NCBI GenBank assembly: GCA_002471255.1
Contig: DKPP01000011.1
Span: 312,922-376,921 of the forward strand
Source of the DNA: Akkermansiaceae bacterium UBA7331
GTDB taxonomy: Bacteria > Verrucomicrobiota > Verrucomicrobiia > Verrucomicrobiales > Akkermansiaceae
Reading direction: 5' to 3'
Length of the DNA: 64,000 nucleotides
The notes under the pieces were generated by a model, which made no database searches, had not been told where the DNA came from, and worked only from the letters and a program-made list of their open reading frames with translations. Made by a program: the position numbers and the translations under genes. Below are positions 29,447-40,024 of this stretch, in pieces. Positions within the stretch are counted from its first letter, which is position 1, and the number at the start of each line of letters is the position of its first letter.

Positions 29447-30094
29447 TTATTTTTTACCAAATGTAGTGATGTTGTCCTCAGTCTTATCAGGGTTATTGAT
29501 TTGACCATCAGCTGTGCTACCTGATAGGTCTTTACCCGTACTGTAAACAGCACTACTGGAAGGTACCATCTTGGTTCCTACGTGAATACGAGGAGAATCC
29601 ATAGATTCCGTGCTGATAATGACGTAGTATGGGGCACCCCATGGGTCAAGAAGACCTACGCGACCTTTATCGGCAAAGTGGAGACCCGGCTGGTTATCTT
29701 CATCAGTTGTCGTGGCGTTAAAGTATGTCTTTTTCTTTGTATTCTTATTTTTGAAATCACGACTACCATCCATGTAATTGGTCAAGATGGCCATCATTTT
29801 GCTAGAATCGTCGATGGCTGTAGTGAGTTCGATTTGACCTTGCTCAGTAGCTCTTCTGTTTTCCTTTGGTGATAACACGGCCGGAGGAAGACCTGCATGA
29901 TCAAGCATGTAGTTATCTACAGCTTGTTTTAAATCAGAAGCTTGGCTCTTAGCTTGTGTTTCAGATGCCTTAGCTCTTACCCCTTGGATAACGAGCATCG
30001 AAATACCTGCCAAGGTGATGATAATGGCAATCACGACAAGCAATTCGACCAACGTGAAACCTTTGGATTTACGGATCGGGAAAGTGGTTTTCAT
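29447..30094 (-). CDS. GspG-like type II secretion pseudopilin
   Basis: 215 residues. The prepilin signature is complete: basic leader MKTTFPIRKSKG, cleavage after G12, then FTLVELLVVIAIIITLAGI with E at mature position 5. After the helix come a polar coil (QAKSQASDLKQAVDNYMLDHAGLPP) and the GspG-type segment LLDPWGAPYYVI. It is longer than classical GspG (about 140) because of an insertion (about 75-140). Verrucomicrobia often carry many such proteins outside a complete gsp operon, and no other gsp gene is nearby. It lies 48 bases after the rnr stop. A small hairpin (GCCCT-G-AGGGC) lies in the gap without a T-run, so transcription from rnr may continue into it. Confidence 0.88.
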   Translation of the reverse strand: MKTTFPIRKSKGFTLVELLVVIAIIITLAGISMLVIQGVRAKASETQAKSQASDLKQAVDNYMLDHAGLPPAVLSPKENRRATEQGQIELTTAIDDSSKMMAILTNYMDGSRDFKNKNTKKKTYFNATTTDEDNQPGLHFADKGRVGLLDPWGAPYYVIISTESMDSPRIHVGTKMVPSSSAVYSTGKDLSGSTADGQINNPDKTEDNITTFGKK

Positions 30095-30142
30095 ACTTTT
30101 TTTAGGTTAAAGCTTCCGAGCCCTCAGGGCAAGCTGAAAGTA

Positions 30143-32320
30143 CTAAACACAAGCAAAATCTACCCATTGTTGTGCACGATTCACCCTGATAGGCACGACA
30201 TCAACAGTCATTCCTTGGCAAAGTACAAGTCCTGCATCATTTTTCCATCGTGAGGCAAAAGTTTCCATGACCCATTTACCTGGAGGGAAGCCTTCTTCTT
30301 TGATTAGACCCTTAATTTGTAAGCGAGGAATTTCAATGAAAAGTCCCATATTACGTACTTCCGTAATTAACGCTTTATGATGTTCGGGATGTTCAGCATA
30401 GCATTGGTTTTCGAGCCACTCATACAGTTTGAGGAAGTTAGCCTCTTTTTCTGCCGAGGCTGAGGTGCGTTCGGTTTCCGAAATGTGCTCTGCGACTTGA
30501 GCAAGTTCTCCTACATGGCCGGCAATAGCCGATTTATTAGGTGAATTGCTTAATAATGCCGTAAGGGATCGATGAACGACCAAATCCGCATAACGACGAA
30601 TCGGGCTGGTAAAGTGGCAATAGTTTTCTTTAGCCAAACCAAAGTGACCACTAGGCTCGGTGTCATATTGAGCTCTCATCAAACTCTTTAGAAGAGCTAG
30701 TTTGAGTAATTGCTCATCGGGCGAACCTTTAATGGACATTAACAATTTATTCAGATTGGTACGTAAAGAAAGGTCATGTACCGGATGCCCGTAGAGTTTG
30801 CAAAGTTGCCCGAATTCAGCCAGTTTATCCGGTTTCGGGTCATCGTGTACTCGATAGATTGTAGGTCGATTATGAGTTTTTAAAGCATAAGCTACCGCTT
30901 CGTTTGCCGCGAGCATACATTCTTCAATCAATTGGTGGCTTTCATCATATTCTTCGGTTTGTATTTCCTTCACACGACCATTTTCATCAAGAATGGCTTT
31001 GACCTCGGGGAAGTCTAAATCCAAAGCTCCTTGTTCAAATCGATTTTTTCGCAAAATAGATGCTAATTTCCACGTTTCATTTACCATGCATGATACAGGT
31101 GAATCCGGATCAGGATTTTTTAGCATTTCATGAGCTTGTTGATACGTTAAGCGAGCCTTGCTACAAATATAGGCATCGGCAAAGCGTGCATGAGTCATGA
31201 CGCCATGATGGTTAAAGTCCATAATGGCGACTTTTGTCAATCGCATCTGATCGGGAACAAGGCTGCATAAATCATCACATAATTCATGAGGAAGCATCGG
31301 CAAGACTCGATCCGGCAAATACGTCGAGTTGCCACGTTCTTGTGCTTCTTTATCGAGAGCCGTACCTTTTTTCACGAAATGAGATACGTCTGCAATGTGT
31401 ACGGCTAAGCGCCAACCGTCTTTTGTCGTTTCGATATGAATAGCATCGTCAAAGTCTTTAGCGGTAGCAGGGTCGATGGTAATAACAAGTCGGTCGCTCC
31501 AGTCTTCACGCTTTTCCAATTCTTCAGGTGTGGCCTCGATGGTGAATTTGGCTGCTTCCTTCAATACTTGTTCCGGGAATTCCGTGCGTAGGTTATATTT
31601 GCAGATCACCGATTCTACATCGACATGGGGATCATCAGGATAACCTAACACTTCGACGATTTTTCCTTGAGGGCCATGATAATCATCACCCCAAAATGAC
31701 GGCTCAATGGCTACTAATTGCTCAGGGAAAACCTCCATAGCCGGCTTTTCCGTCAATTCAATATGCTTAGGAGAACCGATGCCATCTCCTAAGACGCGAC
31801 CCCATTTACGCCATGGTACATAAGTACCCAACCAAGTAGTTCTAGCGCGTTTGGTTACTTCTTTTACACGAACTTTGAACTCCATATCCTCAGCTGTGGG
31901 GCGACCTTTATGGCGTCTATGCCATCCTCGTGGGATGTTTTGTTCGATTTGTACACGAACGGAATCACCGCTTAATGCCGAGTTTAGCCTATTTGCAGGG
32001 TAAACCACCAATTCTTTGATTCCTTCTAATGGTGTCCCTTCTGTGGCGTTTAGGTCCGGAAAGAAAAGGATTTTGCCTGAATTGAGGATGCGTATCGTAC
32101 CGGGTGTTAATTTTTGAGAGGCTTTTTTAAGAGCATATTTTGCCTTTTTCAAATGGATGATGACTCCGGAGCGTTCCATCTCATCAATTAAGGCTCGGAA
32201 TTCAAGTTTTTCCTTAGATGGAATATCAAGAGCTCGACCCAATTCCGATTTGCTCATCGGTTGATATTTAGGAGAAGCCATCATTTCAAGGATGTGCTCT
32301 TTTATTGCCTCATTAATCAT
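30143..32320 (-). CDS. rnr: Ribonuclease R
   Basis: A processive 3'-5' exoribonuclease of the RNase II family that degrades structured RNA. 725 residues: N-terminal winged-helix (1-70, KEHILEMMASPKYQPMSKSEL), cold-shock/OB domains, RNB catalytic domain with the metal-binding run D289-F-D-D292 in DPATAKDFDDAIH, and a C-terminal S1 domain (about 655-725, GLFIEIPRLQIKGLIKEEGFP). The family segments HFTSPIRRYADLVVHR and YRVHDDPKPDKL are intact. E. coli RNase R is 813 residues. The shortfall is mostly the missing basic tail after S1. It follows the siroheme-decarboxylase-like gene on the same strand but is separated from it by a strong terminator. Confidence 0.94.
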   Translation of the reverse strand: MINEAIKEHILEMMASPKYQPMSKSELGRALDIPSKEKLEFRALIDEMERSGVIIHLKKAKYALKKASQKLTPGTIRILNSGKILFFPDLNATEGTPLEGIKELVVYPANRLNSALSGDSVRVQIEQNIPRGWHRRHKGRPTAEDMEFKVRVKEVTKRARTTWLGTYVPWRKWGRVLGDGIGSPKHIELTEKPAMEVFPEQLVAIEPSFWGDDYHGPQGKIVEVLGYPDDPHVDVESVICKYNLRTEFPEQVLKEAAKFTIEATPEELEKREDWSDRLVITIDPATAKDFDDAIHIETTKDGWRLAVHIADVSHFVKKGTALDKEAQERGNSTYLPDRVLPMLPHELCDDLCSLVPDQMRLTKVAIMDFNHHGVMTHARFADAYICSKARLTYQQAHEMLKNPDPDSPVSCMVNETWKLASILRKNRFEQGALDLDFPEVKAILDENGRVKEIQTEEYDESHQLIEECMLAANEAVAYALKTHNRPTIYRVHDDPKPDKLAEFGQLCKLYGHPVHDLSLRTNLNKLLMSIKGSPDEQLLKLALLKSLMRAQYDTEPSGHFGLAKENYCHFTSPIRRYADLVVHRSLTALLSNSPNKSAIAGHVGELAQVAEHISETERTSASAEKEANFLKLYEWLENQCYAEHPEHHKALITEVRNMGLFIEIPRLQIKGLIKEEGFPPGKWVMETFASRWKNDAGLVLCQGMTVDVVPIRVNRAQQWVDFACV

Positions 32321-32370
32321 GGTGATATTTTAGGTTATTTGCTGAACTAGTCCAGTATATGTTCGACAAT

Positions 32371-32399
32371 AAAAAACCGATTTTCGTAAGAAAATCGGT
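32371..32399 (-). terminator. Intrinsic terminator of the siroheme-decarboxylase-like gene
   Basis: Perfect stem ACCGATTTTC / GAAAATCGGT (32376-32385 and 32390-32399) with a 4-base loop, followed on the minus strand by TTTTTATT. It lies 28 bases past the stop. Confidence 0.88.
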
Positions 32400-32426
32400 C
32401 TTAAACAGTGAAATTAATAGGAAAAT

Positions 32427-33551
32427 TTACAAACTAGGTAGATTTTGTGATGATTCCAACCATTCTTTGTAAACTTCGGGCGAAATTTCCGAAGGTTTGA
32501 TTTCTGATTTAGTTCCCCAAAAAACAGCCGTATGTAATACGGGAATATTCATTGCTGCCAAATGTTGGTCGATAGCTGCCTTATGGTCTAGTACCGATTG
32601 ACGCTCCAATCCATGAACAACGCCCATAATTTGGGCTCCTCCGAAAGGAGTACCTCCTGAACGCCAATAGCAATGGGTCATGCAAATATGCCTGCCACAT
32701 TCGGAACCTGCTTGTTTTTCCATGCCTTGCGGCACGGTCCAATGAAATAAGCCATTGTGTTTGGTTACCGGGCCGTCATGTGCCTTGGCCTTGACGTGCT
32801 CGAGGAAAGTGGCGAATCGTCCGATAACTCGTTTTTGGTCTAAGCCCTCAGCAATAGTGCAAAAATGATCTTTGCTCATACCTAATGCGTCGGCTCGCAT
32901 TTGCCATGGATCTTCAACCATTTCTTCAAAGGTTAATTGCTCTTTTAAACATAAAAGCACCTTCCATTCTTCATCACTTAGGGAAACTTTTGCAGTGCCT
33001 TGCATCGTAGCAGGCTCAGGTGTTTTATCTCCCGGTTTGAGACCACGACGTCTCATGTGCCCGACGCTTAGTGCGAAAACACCTTCTGCGGGCAATAATA
33101 CATAATCAAAAGCTCCAATGTGTTTTTTAATGATATCGCAATGCCCTTCAAGAGTATTACTGCCCATCGGCACTTTTAATGTCGTCCATAATTGGTACTC
33201 GGCTCCCGGTACATTATCATCTGTAGTACGAGTGACTACATGCCCGGTAAAGGGGTCATTTTCAATGCACCATTGGAAAGCCGCTTCGAGATTTTCTTTG
33301 GGTAAAGCCCATGCGACCAATGCACCTTGTGCTAATTTGGTTGCTAATAAGGTTTGGCGTACTCGTCTTACGACTCCTGCTTCTTGCATGGCTTTGAGTC
33401 GCTCGATGACTGTTTCAACTGATTGTCCGCACTCATCGGCTATAGCATGAAAGGGCATTCTACGAAAGCCGGTGATTTTATCTTCCGCTACAGTTAAAAT
33501 GGCTGTATTGATTGGGTCATTTGGGCTAGTGGGGATATCTGCGCTAGTCAT
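32427..33551 (-). CDS. Fused two-unit Lrp/siroheme-decarboxylase-like protein (AhbA/AhbB, NirD/L/G/H type)
   Basis: 374 residues made of two similar halves. Half 1 (about 15-165): winged helix (GFRRMPFHAIADECGQSVETVIERLKAMQEAGVVRRVRQT), then a ferredoxin-like AsnC unit (GALVAWALPKENL ... YQLWTTLKV). Half 2 (about 185-350): winged helix (LSDEEWKVLLCLKEQL ... RVIGRFATFLEH), then HWTVPQGMEKQAG ... HCYWRSGGTPFGGAQIMGVVHG. The last segment matches the HCYxR...MxHG region of AhbB and its Nir relatives, which as heterodimers decarboxylate siroheme to didecarboxysiroheme. I infer one chain replacing the AhbA-AhbB pair. It could instead be a regulator derived from the same fold. No other haem genes are adjacent. 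The start lies only 14 bases after a terminator, so its promoter must lie in or before that hairpin. Confidence 0.65.
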   Translation of the reverse strand: MTSADIPTSPNDPINTAILTVAEDKITGFRRMPFHAIADECGQSVETVIERLKAMQEAGVVRRVRQTLLATKLAQGALVAWALPKENLEAAFQWCIENDPFTGHVVTRTTDDNVPGAEYQLWTTLKVPMGSNTLEGHCDIIKKHIGAFDYVLLPAEGVFALSVGHMRRRGLKPGDKTPEPATMQGTAKVSLSDEEWKVLLCLKEQLTFEEMVEDPWQMRADALGMSKDHFCTIAEGLDQKRVIGRFATFLEHVKAKAHDGPVTKHNGLFHWTVPQGMEKQAGSECGRHICMTHCYWRSGGTPFGGAQIMGVVHGLERQSVLDHKAAIDQHLAAMNIPVLHTAVFWGTKSEIKPSEISPEVYKEWLESSQNLPSL

Positions 33552-33564
33552 TGTCGTGTTTATA

Positions 33565-33604
33565 TAAAAAAAGCCGCCATGCCTTCAAGGCTTAATGGCG
33601 GCTT
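33565..33604 (-). terminator. Intrinsic terminator of RNase G gene
   Basis: Stem AAGCCGCCAT / ATGGCGGCTT with an inner GCCTT / AAGGC pair (33571-33604), followed on the minus strand by a run of T to 33565. It ends 14 bases before the next gene's ATG at 33551. Confidence 0.88.
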
Positions 33605-33634
33605 AGTAGATATTTTTTGTAATAATACTAATTC

Positions 33635-35245
33635 TTATCGCTGACCGGATTGATAGAGCGGCTTGTTATCGTAGCGAGAATCGTAAATAGCAAAAGTTTC
33701 GCGGTGCAAATTAGGGTCCCCACGGAAGATGAGGCGACCGCTATGCTGTCTTTCCAATTCCATCAAAAGACCGGAGTCTTCATTTTTAAAACGGGATAGC
33801 ACTTCTGAGTTGATGACGATGGTCATATCACCAATGGTGTCGCGATAGCGTTGAATGCAAGCGTAGATTTGACGCTGAATTTCAACACTCATGGTCATCA
33901 CGGATTTGATACGACCTCTACCTGCGCAATATGGGCATGGATCATGCACCGATTCACGTAAACTTTCGTTTAAACGCTGGCGGGTCATTTCCATCAAACC
34001 GATAGGGGTAATTTGTAGTACTTGTGTTTTTGCCTTATCTCGTTTGAGACGATCCTTCATCGCTTTGTAAACGATTTGTTGATCTTTACGGTGTCTCATG
34101 TCGATGAAGTCCACGACGACAAGACCACCTATGTTTCGTAAACGTAACTGGCGTGCGATTTCGTGAGCCGCTTCCAAGTTCGTTTCCAAAATGGTCTTAT
34201 CAAGATCTTTAGCTCCCTTGTTTCGACCGGTGTTGACGTCAATAGCAATTAATGCCTCGGTTTCATCGATAACGAGATAGGCGCCGCTAGGCAAAATAAC
34301 TTGGCGTTGGAATGCCTCGTTGATTTGTTTCTCAACGTTCAACTCTTCAAAAATCGGAGTGCGGACAGGGAAGTGCTGAATATGGCGTTTTGCACGTCGG
34401 GAAATCTTGCCGGCAATAGCTCTCATGTGCTCGGTTGTTTCCAAATCATCACAGATGATATTGTCAACGGCATCAGTGAGGAAATCACGAGCTGTACGTT
34501 CGATTAAGTTTGGTTCACGATAAACGCAAGCCGGAGCAGGGTTAGCTTCGCGCTTTTGTTCTACTTCGCACCATTGATCTAGCAACATAGCTAAATCACG
34601 AACAAAGTGGCGATATCTTTGACCTTGAGCTACCGTTCTCATGATGATGCCCATGCCGTCAGGCACATTGAGCTTTTGCATGATTTGGCGTAAGCGTTGA
34701 CGCTCTTTAGGGTCTTCGATTTTGCGAGAAATACCGAATTGATCGGTAAATGGCATTAATACGAGATAGCGACCTGCCAAGGAGATGTTTGTGGTAACAC
34801 GTGGACCTTTCGTGCCGATAGGGCCTTTAGTTACTTGAACCATGATTTCCGAACCGATAGGATAGATGTTCGGAATGTCCTTTGAGGTGATCTTTCTTTG
34901 CTGTTTTTTCTGGCGGCCTTCTCTTTCGATTTCTTCTAGGCTTGAGTCAAGTGCTGCTGGAAGCGCATCCCAAAAATGAAGGAATGCGTTTTTATCTTGC
35001 CCAATATCAACGAACATAGCCTTTAAGCCTGGTTCGATATTTTTTACTTTGCCTTTAAAGATGCCTCCGACGATGTTGTCTTCGCCTTCGCGTTCGATGG
35101 TGTATTCTTCCAATACTCCATTTTCAAGTAAAGCGACTCGTCGTTCCAGTTTTTCAGCGTTAATAACGATTGTTACGCCTTCGTTTGGATCGCAAGAACC
35201 AAAACCGAATGCGCGTTTAATTTTTTTTAACATTTTTGAAAACAC
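33635..35245 (-). CDS. rng: Ribonuclease E/G family endoribonuclease (RNase G type)
   Basis: 536 residues, the size of RNase G rather than RNase E, which has a long C-terminal scaffold. It cleaves single-stranded AU-rich RNA and helps process rRNA. Order: short basic N terminus (FSKMLKKIKRAFGFG), S1 domain (about 25-150, VGGIFKGKVKNIEPGLKAMFVDIG), 5'-sensor and DNase I-like catalytic region with IDVNTGRN and VVVDFIDM (metal-binding aspartates), and the zinc-link C437-PY-C440. A membrane-binding insert was not seen. The 163-base leader between mreB and this gene contains several alternative hairpins. RNase E is known to control its own mRNA through its leader in E. coli, so a similar loop is possible here (inference). 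Confidence 0.93.
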   Translation of the reverse strand: MFSKMLKKIKRAFGFGSCDPNEGVTIVINAEKLERRVALLENGVLEEYTIEREGEDNIVGGIFKGKVKNIEPGLKAMFVDIGQDKNAFLHFWDALPAALDSSLEEIEREGRQKKQQRKITSKDIPNIYPIGSEIMVQVTKGPIGTKGPRVTTNISLAGRYLVLMPFTDQFGISRKIEDPKERQRLRQIMQKLNVPDGMGIIMRTVAQGQRYRHFVRDLAMLLDQWCEVEQKREANPAPACVYREPNLIERTARDFLTDAVDNIICDDLETTEHMRAIAGKISRRAKRHIQHFPVRTPIFEELNVEKQINEAFQRQVILPSGAYLVIDETEALIAIDVNTGRNKGAKDLDKTILETNLEAAHEIARQLRLRNIGGLVVVDFIDMRHRKDQQIVYKAMKDRLKRDKAKTQVLQITPIGLMEMTRQRLNESLRESVHDPCPYCAGRGRIKSVMTMSVEIQRQIYACIQRYRDTIGDMTIVINSEVLSRFKNEDSGLLMELERQHSGRLIFRGDPNLHRETFAIYDSRYDNKPLYQSGQR

Positions 35246-35280
35246 GGGGTGTGATATGGTATGTGGTGCAATGTCTATAA

Positions 35281-35351
35281 GCAGGAGCCTTGATAACGCA
35301 ACGCTTCAAACAGCGTCCGCATGACTGGGCTCCCAGCCGTGACTTTTGCGG
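35281..35351 (-). other. Candidate structured leader of the RNase G gene
   Basis: Between mreB and rng several stems overlap: GGAGCC/GGCTCC (35284-35289 with 35328-35333), ACGCT/AGCGT (35301-35305 with 35312-35316), CCGCA/TGCGG (35317-35321 with 35347-35351) and CTGG/CCAG (35325-35328 with 35333-35336). The first stem excludes the last, so two folds are possible. No known RNA family was recognised. Confidence 0.3.
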
Positions 35352-35408
35352 TTAAGTACCTTTGAATATAGCGGCGATATGAAAATAGGAATCGCCTAAA
35401 TCTTTGAA

Positions 35409-36757
<1,349 letters not shown>

Positions 36758-39448
36758 ATGAATTTATTTTTATTGCTTGGTACGAGTTTGATAGGTTCTG
36801 GAGTTGTTTTTGCACAACATTCTACCGTGAGGGATGTGGAATACACGGTAGCCGGGGCTAAAGCTAGTACTGCTAACGGTTCTCGTCAAATTATTGATAT
36901 GAATAGGGGCTGGAAAACCCTGCGTACAAAGGATGCTGTCGATCAAGTTGAGGCTCCTTCGTTTGATGATAAGCAATGGGAAGTAGTGAATCTCCCTCAC
37001 GGCACCGAATTGTTGCCGGAGGAGGCAAGTGGTTGCATGAATTATCAAGGGCCTATTTATTACCGTAAATCGTTTGAGGTGCCATCTGATTTGAAAGGTA
37101 AACGTGTGACTCTTCATTTTGAAGGGATCATGGGTAAGAGTAAAATTTGGATCAATGGTAAGTTGGTGAAGGAACATTTAGGTGGTTATTTGCCTATTAT
37201 TGTCGACGTAAGCAAAGAGCTTAAGTATGGGCAACCAAATATGGTTGTCATTTCAGCAGACAATTCGAATGACCCTAGCTTCCCTCCCGGTAAATCACAG
37301 GAAACGTTAGATTTCACCTATTTTGGAGGAGCCTATCGCGATGCCTATTTGATCGCAACGGAACCTGTGTATATTACTGATGCGAATGAAGCCGATACAG
37401 TTGCGGGGGGTGGTATTTTCTTTAGAACTGAGAAATATAATCCTCAAACCGGCAATGCGATGACTGCTACGAAGGTGCAGATTGCTAATGATACGGACGT
37501 TACTAAAAAATTCGCGGTGAGAGCTAGTTTAAATCTCCCCGGTAAAAAATCCGAGGGGCAAGCAATGAAGATTGTAGAAGTTCCTGCTCATGGAAAGATT
37601 GACGTTGATTTGCCTATTGATATTAAACAAGCAAAAGTTTGGAGTCCTAAATCACCTAATCTTTATGATTTAACGGTACAAGTGCTTGATCCGAATTCTT
37701 TAAAACAACAAGGCAAACAAGACATCTATGACGAACGTGTAGTTCCTGTAGGTATTCGAATGATTGAGTTTGATTCTAAGGGATTTCATCTTAATGGAAA
37801 ACCTTATGAAGGTAAATTGATCGGTGTGAACCGTCACCAAGACTTTGCCGTATTGGGTAATGCCGTGCCAAATAATTTACAGTGGCAAGATGCCGTGAAA
37901 TTACGTCAAGCCGGAGTAGAAGTGGTGCGTAGTGCTCATTATCCTATGGATCCCGCATTCATGGATGCCTGTGACCGTTTGGGTATTTTTGTAATTGTTG
38001 CGACACCCGGTTGGCAGTTCTGGGGAACAGGTAATTTTAAAGAATTGGTGTATAATGATATTCGACAGATGGTTAGACGCGATAGAAATCACCCGTCAGT
38101 TTTGTTATGGGAGCCTATTTTAAATGAAACCAGCTATCCTGGAGATTTTGCTAAAAAAACTCATGATTTGGTTAAAGAAGAATATCCTTATCCCGGTAAT
38201 TACACCGCTTGTGATTCAATTGCACAAGGCGTGGAGCATTTTGATGTGATCTATGGACATCCCCGTAACCAAAACCTCAAGTGGTCTCATACGAAAGACA
38301 TTAAAGATAAGCCATATTTTACTCGCGAGTTCGGCGATAACGTAGATGATTGGTCATCACATAACTCTTCATCTCGTGTGACACGTAATTGGGGCGAACA
38401 TGCTATGCTTAAGCAAGCGATTCATTACATGAAGCCATCTTACCCCTATACATGCCTTGATACATTAAACAAAACGGAAGACTTCCATTTTGGCGGTGCC
38501 CTATGGCATTCATTTGATCACCAACGTGGCTATCATCCCGATCCTTTCTATGGTGGTATCATGGATGCATTTAGACAGCCGAAGCTTTCTTATTATGGCT
38601 TTATGTCGCAGCGACCGGCCTCAGCGGATAATGCCGATGCTTCGGGCCCTATGGTATTCATTGCCAATGAATGTACTCCATTTTCTCCGGAAGATGTGAC
38701 CGTGTTTTCAAATTGTGATGAAGTGCGATTAACGGTTAATAATAATAAACCTATTGTTATTAAGCCTCAAGTGGAGGCCAAAGGCATTAAGCATCCACCT
38801 ATTGTTTTTGAAAAAGCATGGAATTTCCAAGACTTTAAGGATAGAGCTCACGGTGGGAACGGTACTTATACATTAGTAGCGGAAGGCTTGATTAATGGTA
38901 AAGTAGTGGCTAAACAAGTGGTTGAACCTGCTAGACGACCTGCAAAAATTCAAGTGCGTCTAGACAATAATGACATCCAACCAACTGCCAACGGCGCAGA
39001 TACTTTTGTTGTGGTGGCTGAAATTACAGATGAACAAGGTCGAATCAAACGATTAAATAACGAGGAAATCGAATTTAGCGTCGAAGGCCCTGCTTTTATC
39101 GTAGGTGATGAATCTGTGAGTGCCAATCCTAAGAAAGTTTCATGGGGTTCGGCTCCTGTTTTGGTTCGTATGGGAGAAACACCGGGTACCGTCAAAGTTC
39201 ATGCAAAACTTAAACACCCCGGATCACAAAAACCGATTTCAGGTGAAGTAGTATTCGAAACTAAAGCTTCGACATTGCCTTCTTTGCAAAAAGATGTATT
39301 TTCGGGGTATTCAAAGAGTTCTCAGAATACTATCAAAACAGATAGCAAGGAAGTCAAAGAGCTGAAAAAACAGTTAGAAAAGACTCAATCCGAATTGAAC
39401 AAATTGAAAAATAAAGAGGTCGAAAAACAACAGACCCAGTTTCAATAA
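36758..39448 (+). CDS. Secreted GH2 glycoside hydrolase with Ig-like domains and coiled-coil tail
   Basis: 896 residues from the ATG at 36758. Signal peptide MNLFLLLGTSLIGSGVVFAQ, GH2 sugar-binding domain (about 40-210, NRGWKTLRTKDAVDQ...YYRKSFEVP), Ig-like domain (about 230-345), TIM barrel (about 350-620), then an Ig-like domain (about 700-840) and a charged heptad-like tail (about 855-896, KELKKQLEKTQSELNKLKNK). Acid/base E457 in EPILNETSYP, nucleophile E524 in YFTREFGDN. It is only distantly like the LacZ-type gene at 12406, and the 'NE / REFGD' pattern suggests a beta-galactosidase or related GH2 subfamily. The exact substrate is unknown. Alternative starts are TTG 36743 with a GGAGG, or ATG 36653. 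A MauE-like gene follows after 18 bases. Confidence 0.88.
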   Translation: MNLFLLLGTSLIGSGVVFAQHSTVRDVEYTVAGAKASTANGSRQIIDMNRGWKTLRTKDAVDQVEAPSFDDKQWEVVNLPHGTELLPEEASGCMNYQGPIYYRKSFEVPSDLKGKRVTLHFEGIMGKSKIWINGKLVKEHLGGYLPIIVDVSKELKYGQPNMVVISADNSNDPSFPPGKSQETLDFTYFGGAYRDAYLIATEPVYITDANEADTVAGGGIFFRTEKYNPQTGNAMTATKVQIANDTDVTKKFAVRASLNLPGKKSEGQAMKIVEVPAHGKIDVDLPIDIKQAKVWSPKSPNLYDLTVQVLDPNSLKQQGKQDIYDERVVPVGIRMIEFDSKGFHLNGKPYEGKLIGVNRHQDFAVLGNAVPNNLQWQDAVKLRQAGVEVVRSAHYPMDPAFMDACDRLGIFVIVATPGWQFWGTGNFKELVYNDIRQMVRRDRNHPSVLLWEPILNETSYPGDFAKKTHDLVKEEYPYPGNYTACDSIAQGVEHFDVIYGHPRNQNLKWSHTKDIKDKPYFTREFGDNVDDWSSHNSSSRVTRNWGEHAMLKQAIHYMKPSYPYTCLDTLNKTEDFHFGGALWHSFDHQRGYHPDPFYGGIMDAFRQPKLSYYGFMSQRPASADNADASGPMVFIANECTPFSPEDVTVFSNCDEVRLTVNNNKPIVIKPQVEAKGIKHPPIVFEKAWNFQDFKDRAHGGNGTYTLVAEGLINGKVVAKQVVEPARRPAKIQVRLDNNDIQPTANGADTFVVVAEITDEQGRIKRLNNEEIEFSVEGPAFIVGDESVSANPKKVSWGSAPVLVRMGETPGTVKVHAKLKHPGSQKPISGEVVFETKASTLPSLQKDVFSGYSKSSQNTIKTDSKEVKELKKQLEKTQSELNKLKNKEVEKQQTQFQ

Positions 39449-39466
39449 TCATTAAGAAATACTATT

Positions 39467-39937
39467 ATGGTCAAAGGACGTCTATTACAGGGAATATTTT
39501 GGGTTCTCAGACTTTCAGTTAGCGGATTCTTTTTGGTGATTGCTTCGAAGAAGCTTCTTGCCATTAATAAGTTGCAAGCTGATATTGAGAAGTTTGATTT
39601 ATTTCCCGTTTCTTGGGCGGTTCCTTTGGCTTATTTAGGTTTGGCCTGTGAGTTTGTCGTTGCTTTAGGCTTATTATGGCGTAAGACATATGCCGGAGCA
39701 GCCTTGATAGGTTCTGGCATGACGGCTATGTTTGTTACTTTATTTACGCAAGGCTGGATACGTGGTTTATCATTATCATGCAATTGCCTCGGAGTAGAGC
39801 GTCCTGTAGAAAGCTATCCATTTGAGATTGGTTGGCGTCTATGCCTTATGTTTGTCATGCTCTTACTATTGTGGGATGCCGTTCGCCGTCAAAAAGGTAC
39901 GGACTCTTTATCTAGGCTAGATTTTAGTAACGTTTAA
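39467..39937 (+). CDS. DoxX/MauE-family small membrane protein
   Basis: 156 residues with four predicted membrane helices (about 8-30, 48-70, 76-96 and 120-140). The first segment and the pattern RLSVSGFFLVIASKKLLA...FDLFPVSWAVPLAYLGLACEFVVALGLL are typical of the MauE/DoxX group, whose members include proteins thought to aid disulfide or redox chemistry in the envelope. A SCNCLG segment lies in the loop before the last helix and could be redox active. It lies 18 bases after the GH2 gene and shares its terminator, so the two are probably co-transcribed. Whether it serves the glycosidase is unknown. Confidence 0.75.
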   Translation: MVKGRLLQGIFWVLRLSVSGFFLVIASKKLLAINKLQADIEKFDLFPVSWAVPLAYLGLACEFVVALGLLWRKTYAGAALIGSGMTAMFVTLFTQGWIRGLSLSCNCLGVERPVESYPFEIGWRLCLMFVMLLLLWDAVRRQKGTDSLSRLDFSNV

Positions 39938-39942
39938 TTTCT

Positions 39943-39989
39943 GCAAGAAAGCTTGAAACCTAATGAGATTTCAAGCTTTCTTGCTTTTT
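39943..39989 (+). terminator. Intrinsic terminator of the GH2-MauE unit
   Basis: Perfect 16-bp stem GCAAGAAAGCTTGAAA (39943-39958) with its inverse (39969-39984), followed by five T residues. The convergent gene at 40025 may share it. Confidence 0.9.
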
Positions 39990-40024
39990 GGATTAAAAAC
40001 GATTTAAAACTATTGATTAACTCG

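Noticed and set aside
35373..35396. GGCGAT/ATCGCC stem after mreB as a terminator
   Set aside because: Only six pairs with a 12-base loop and no T-run on the minus strand.
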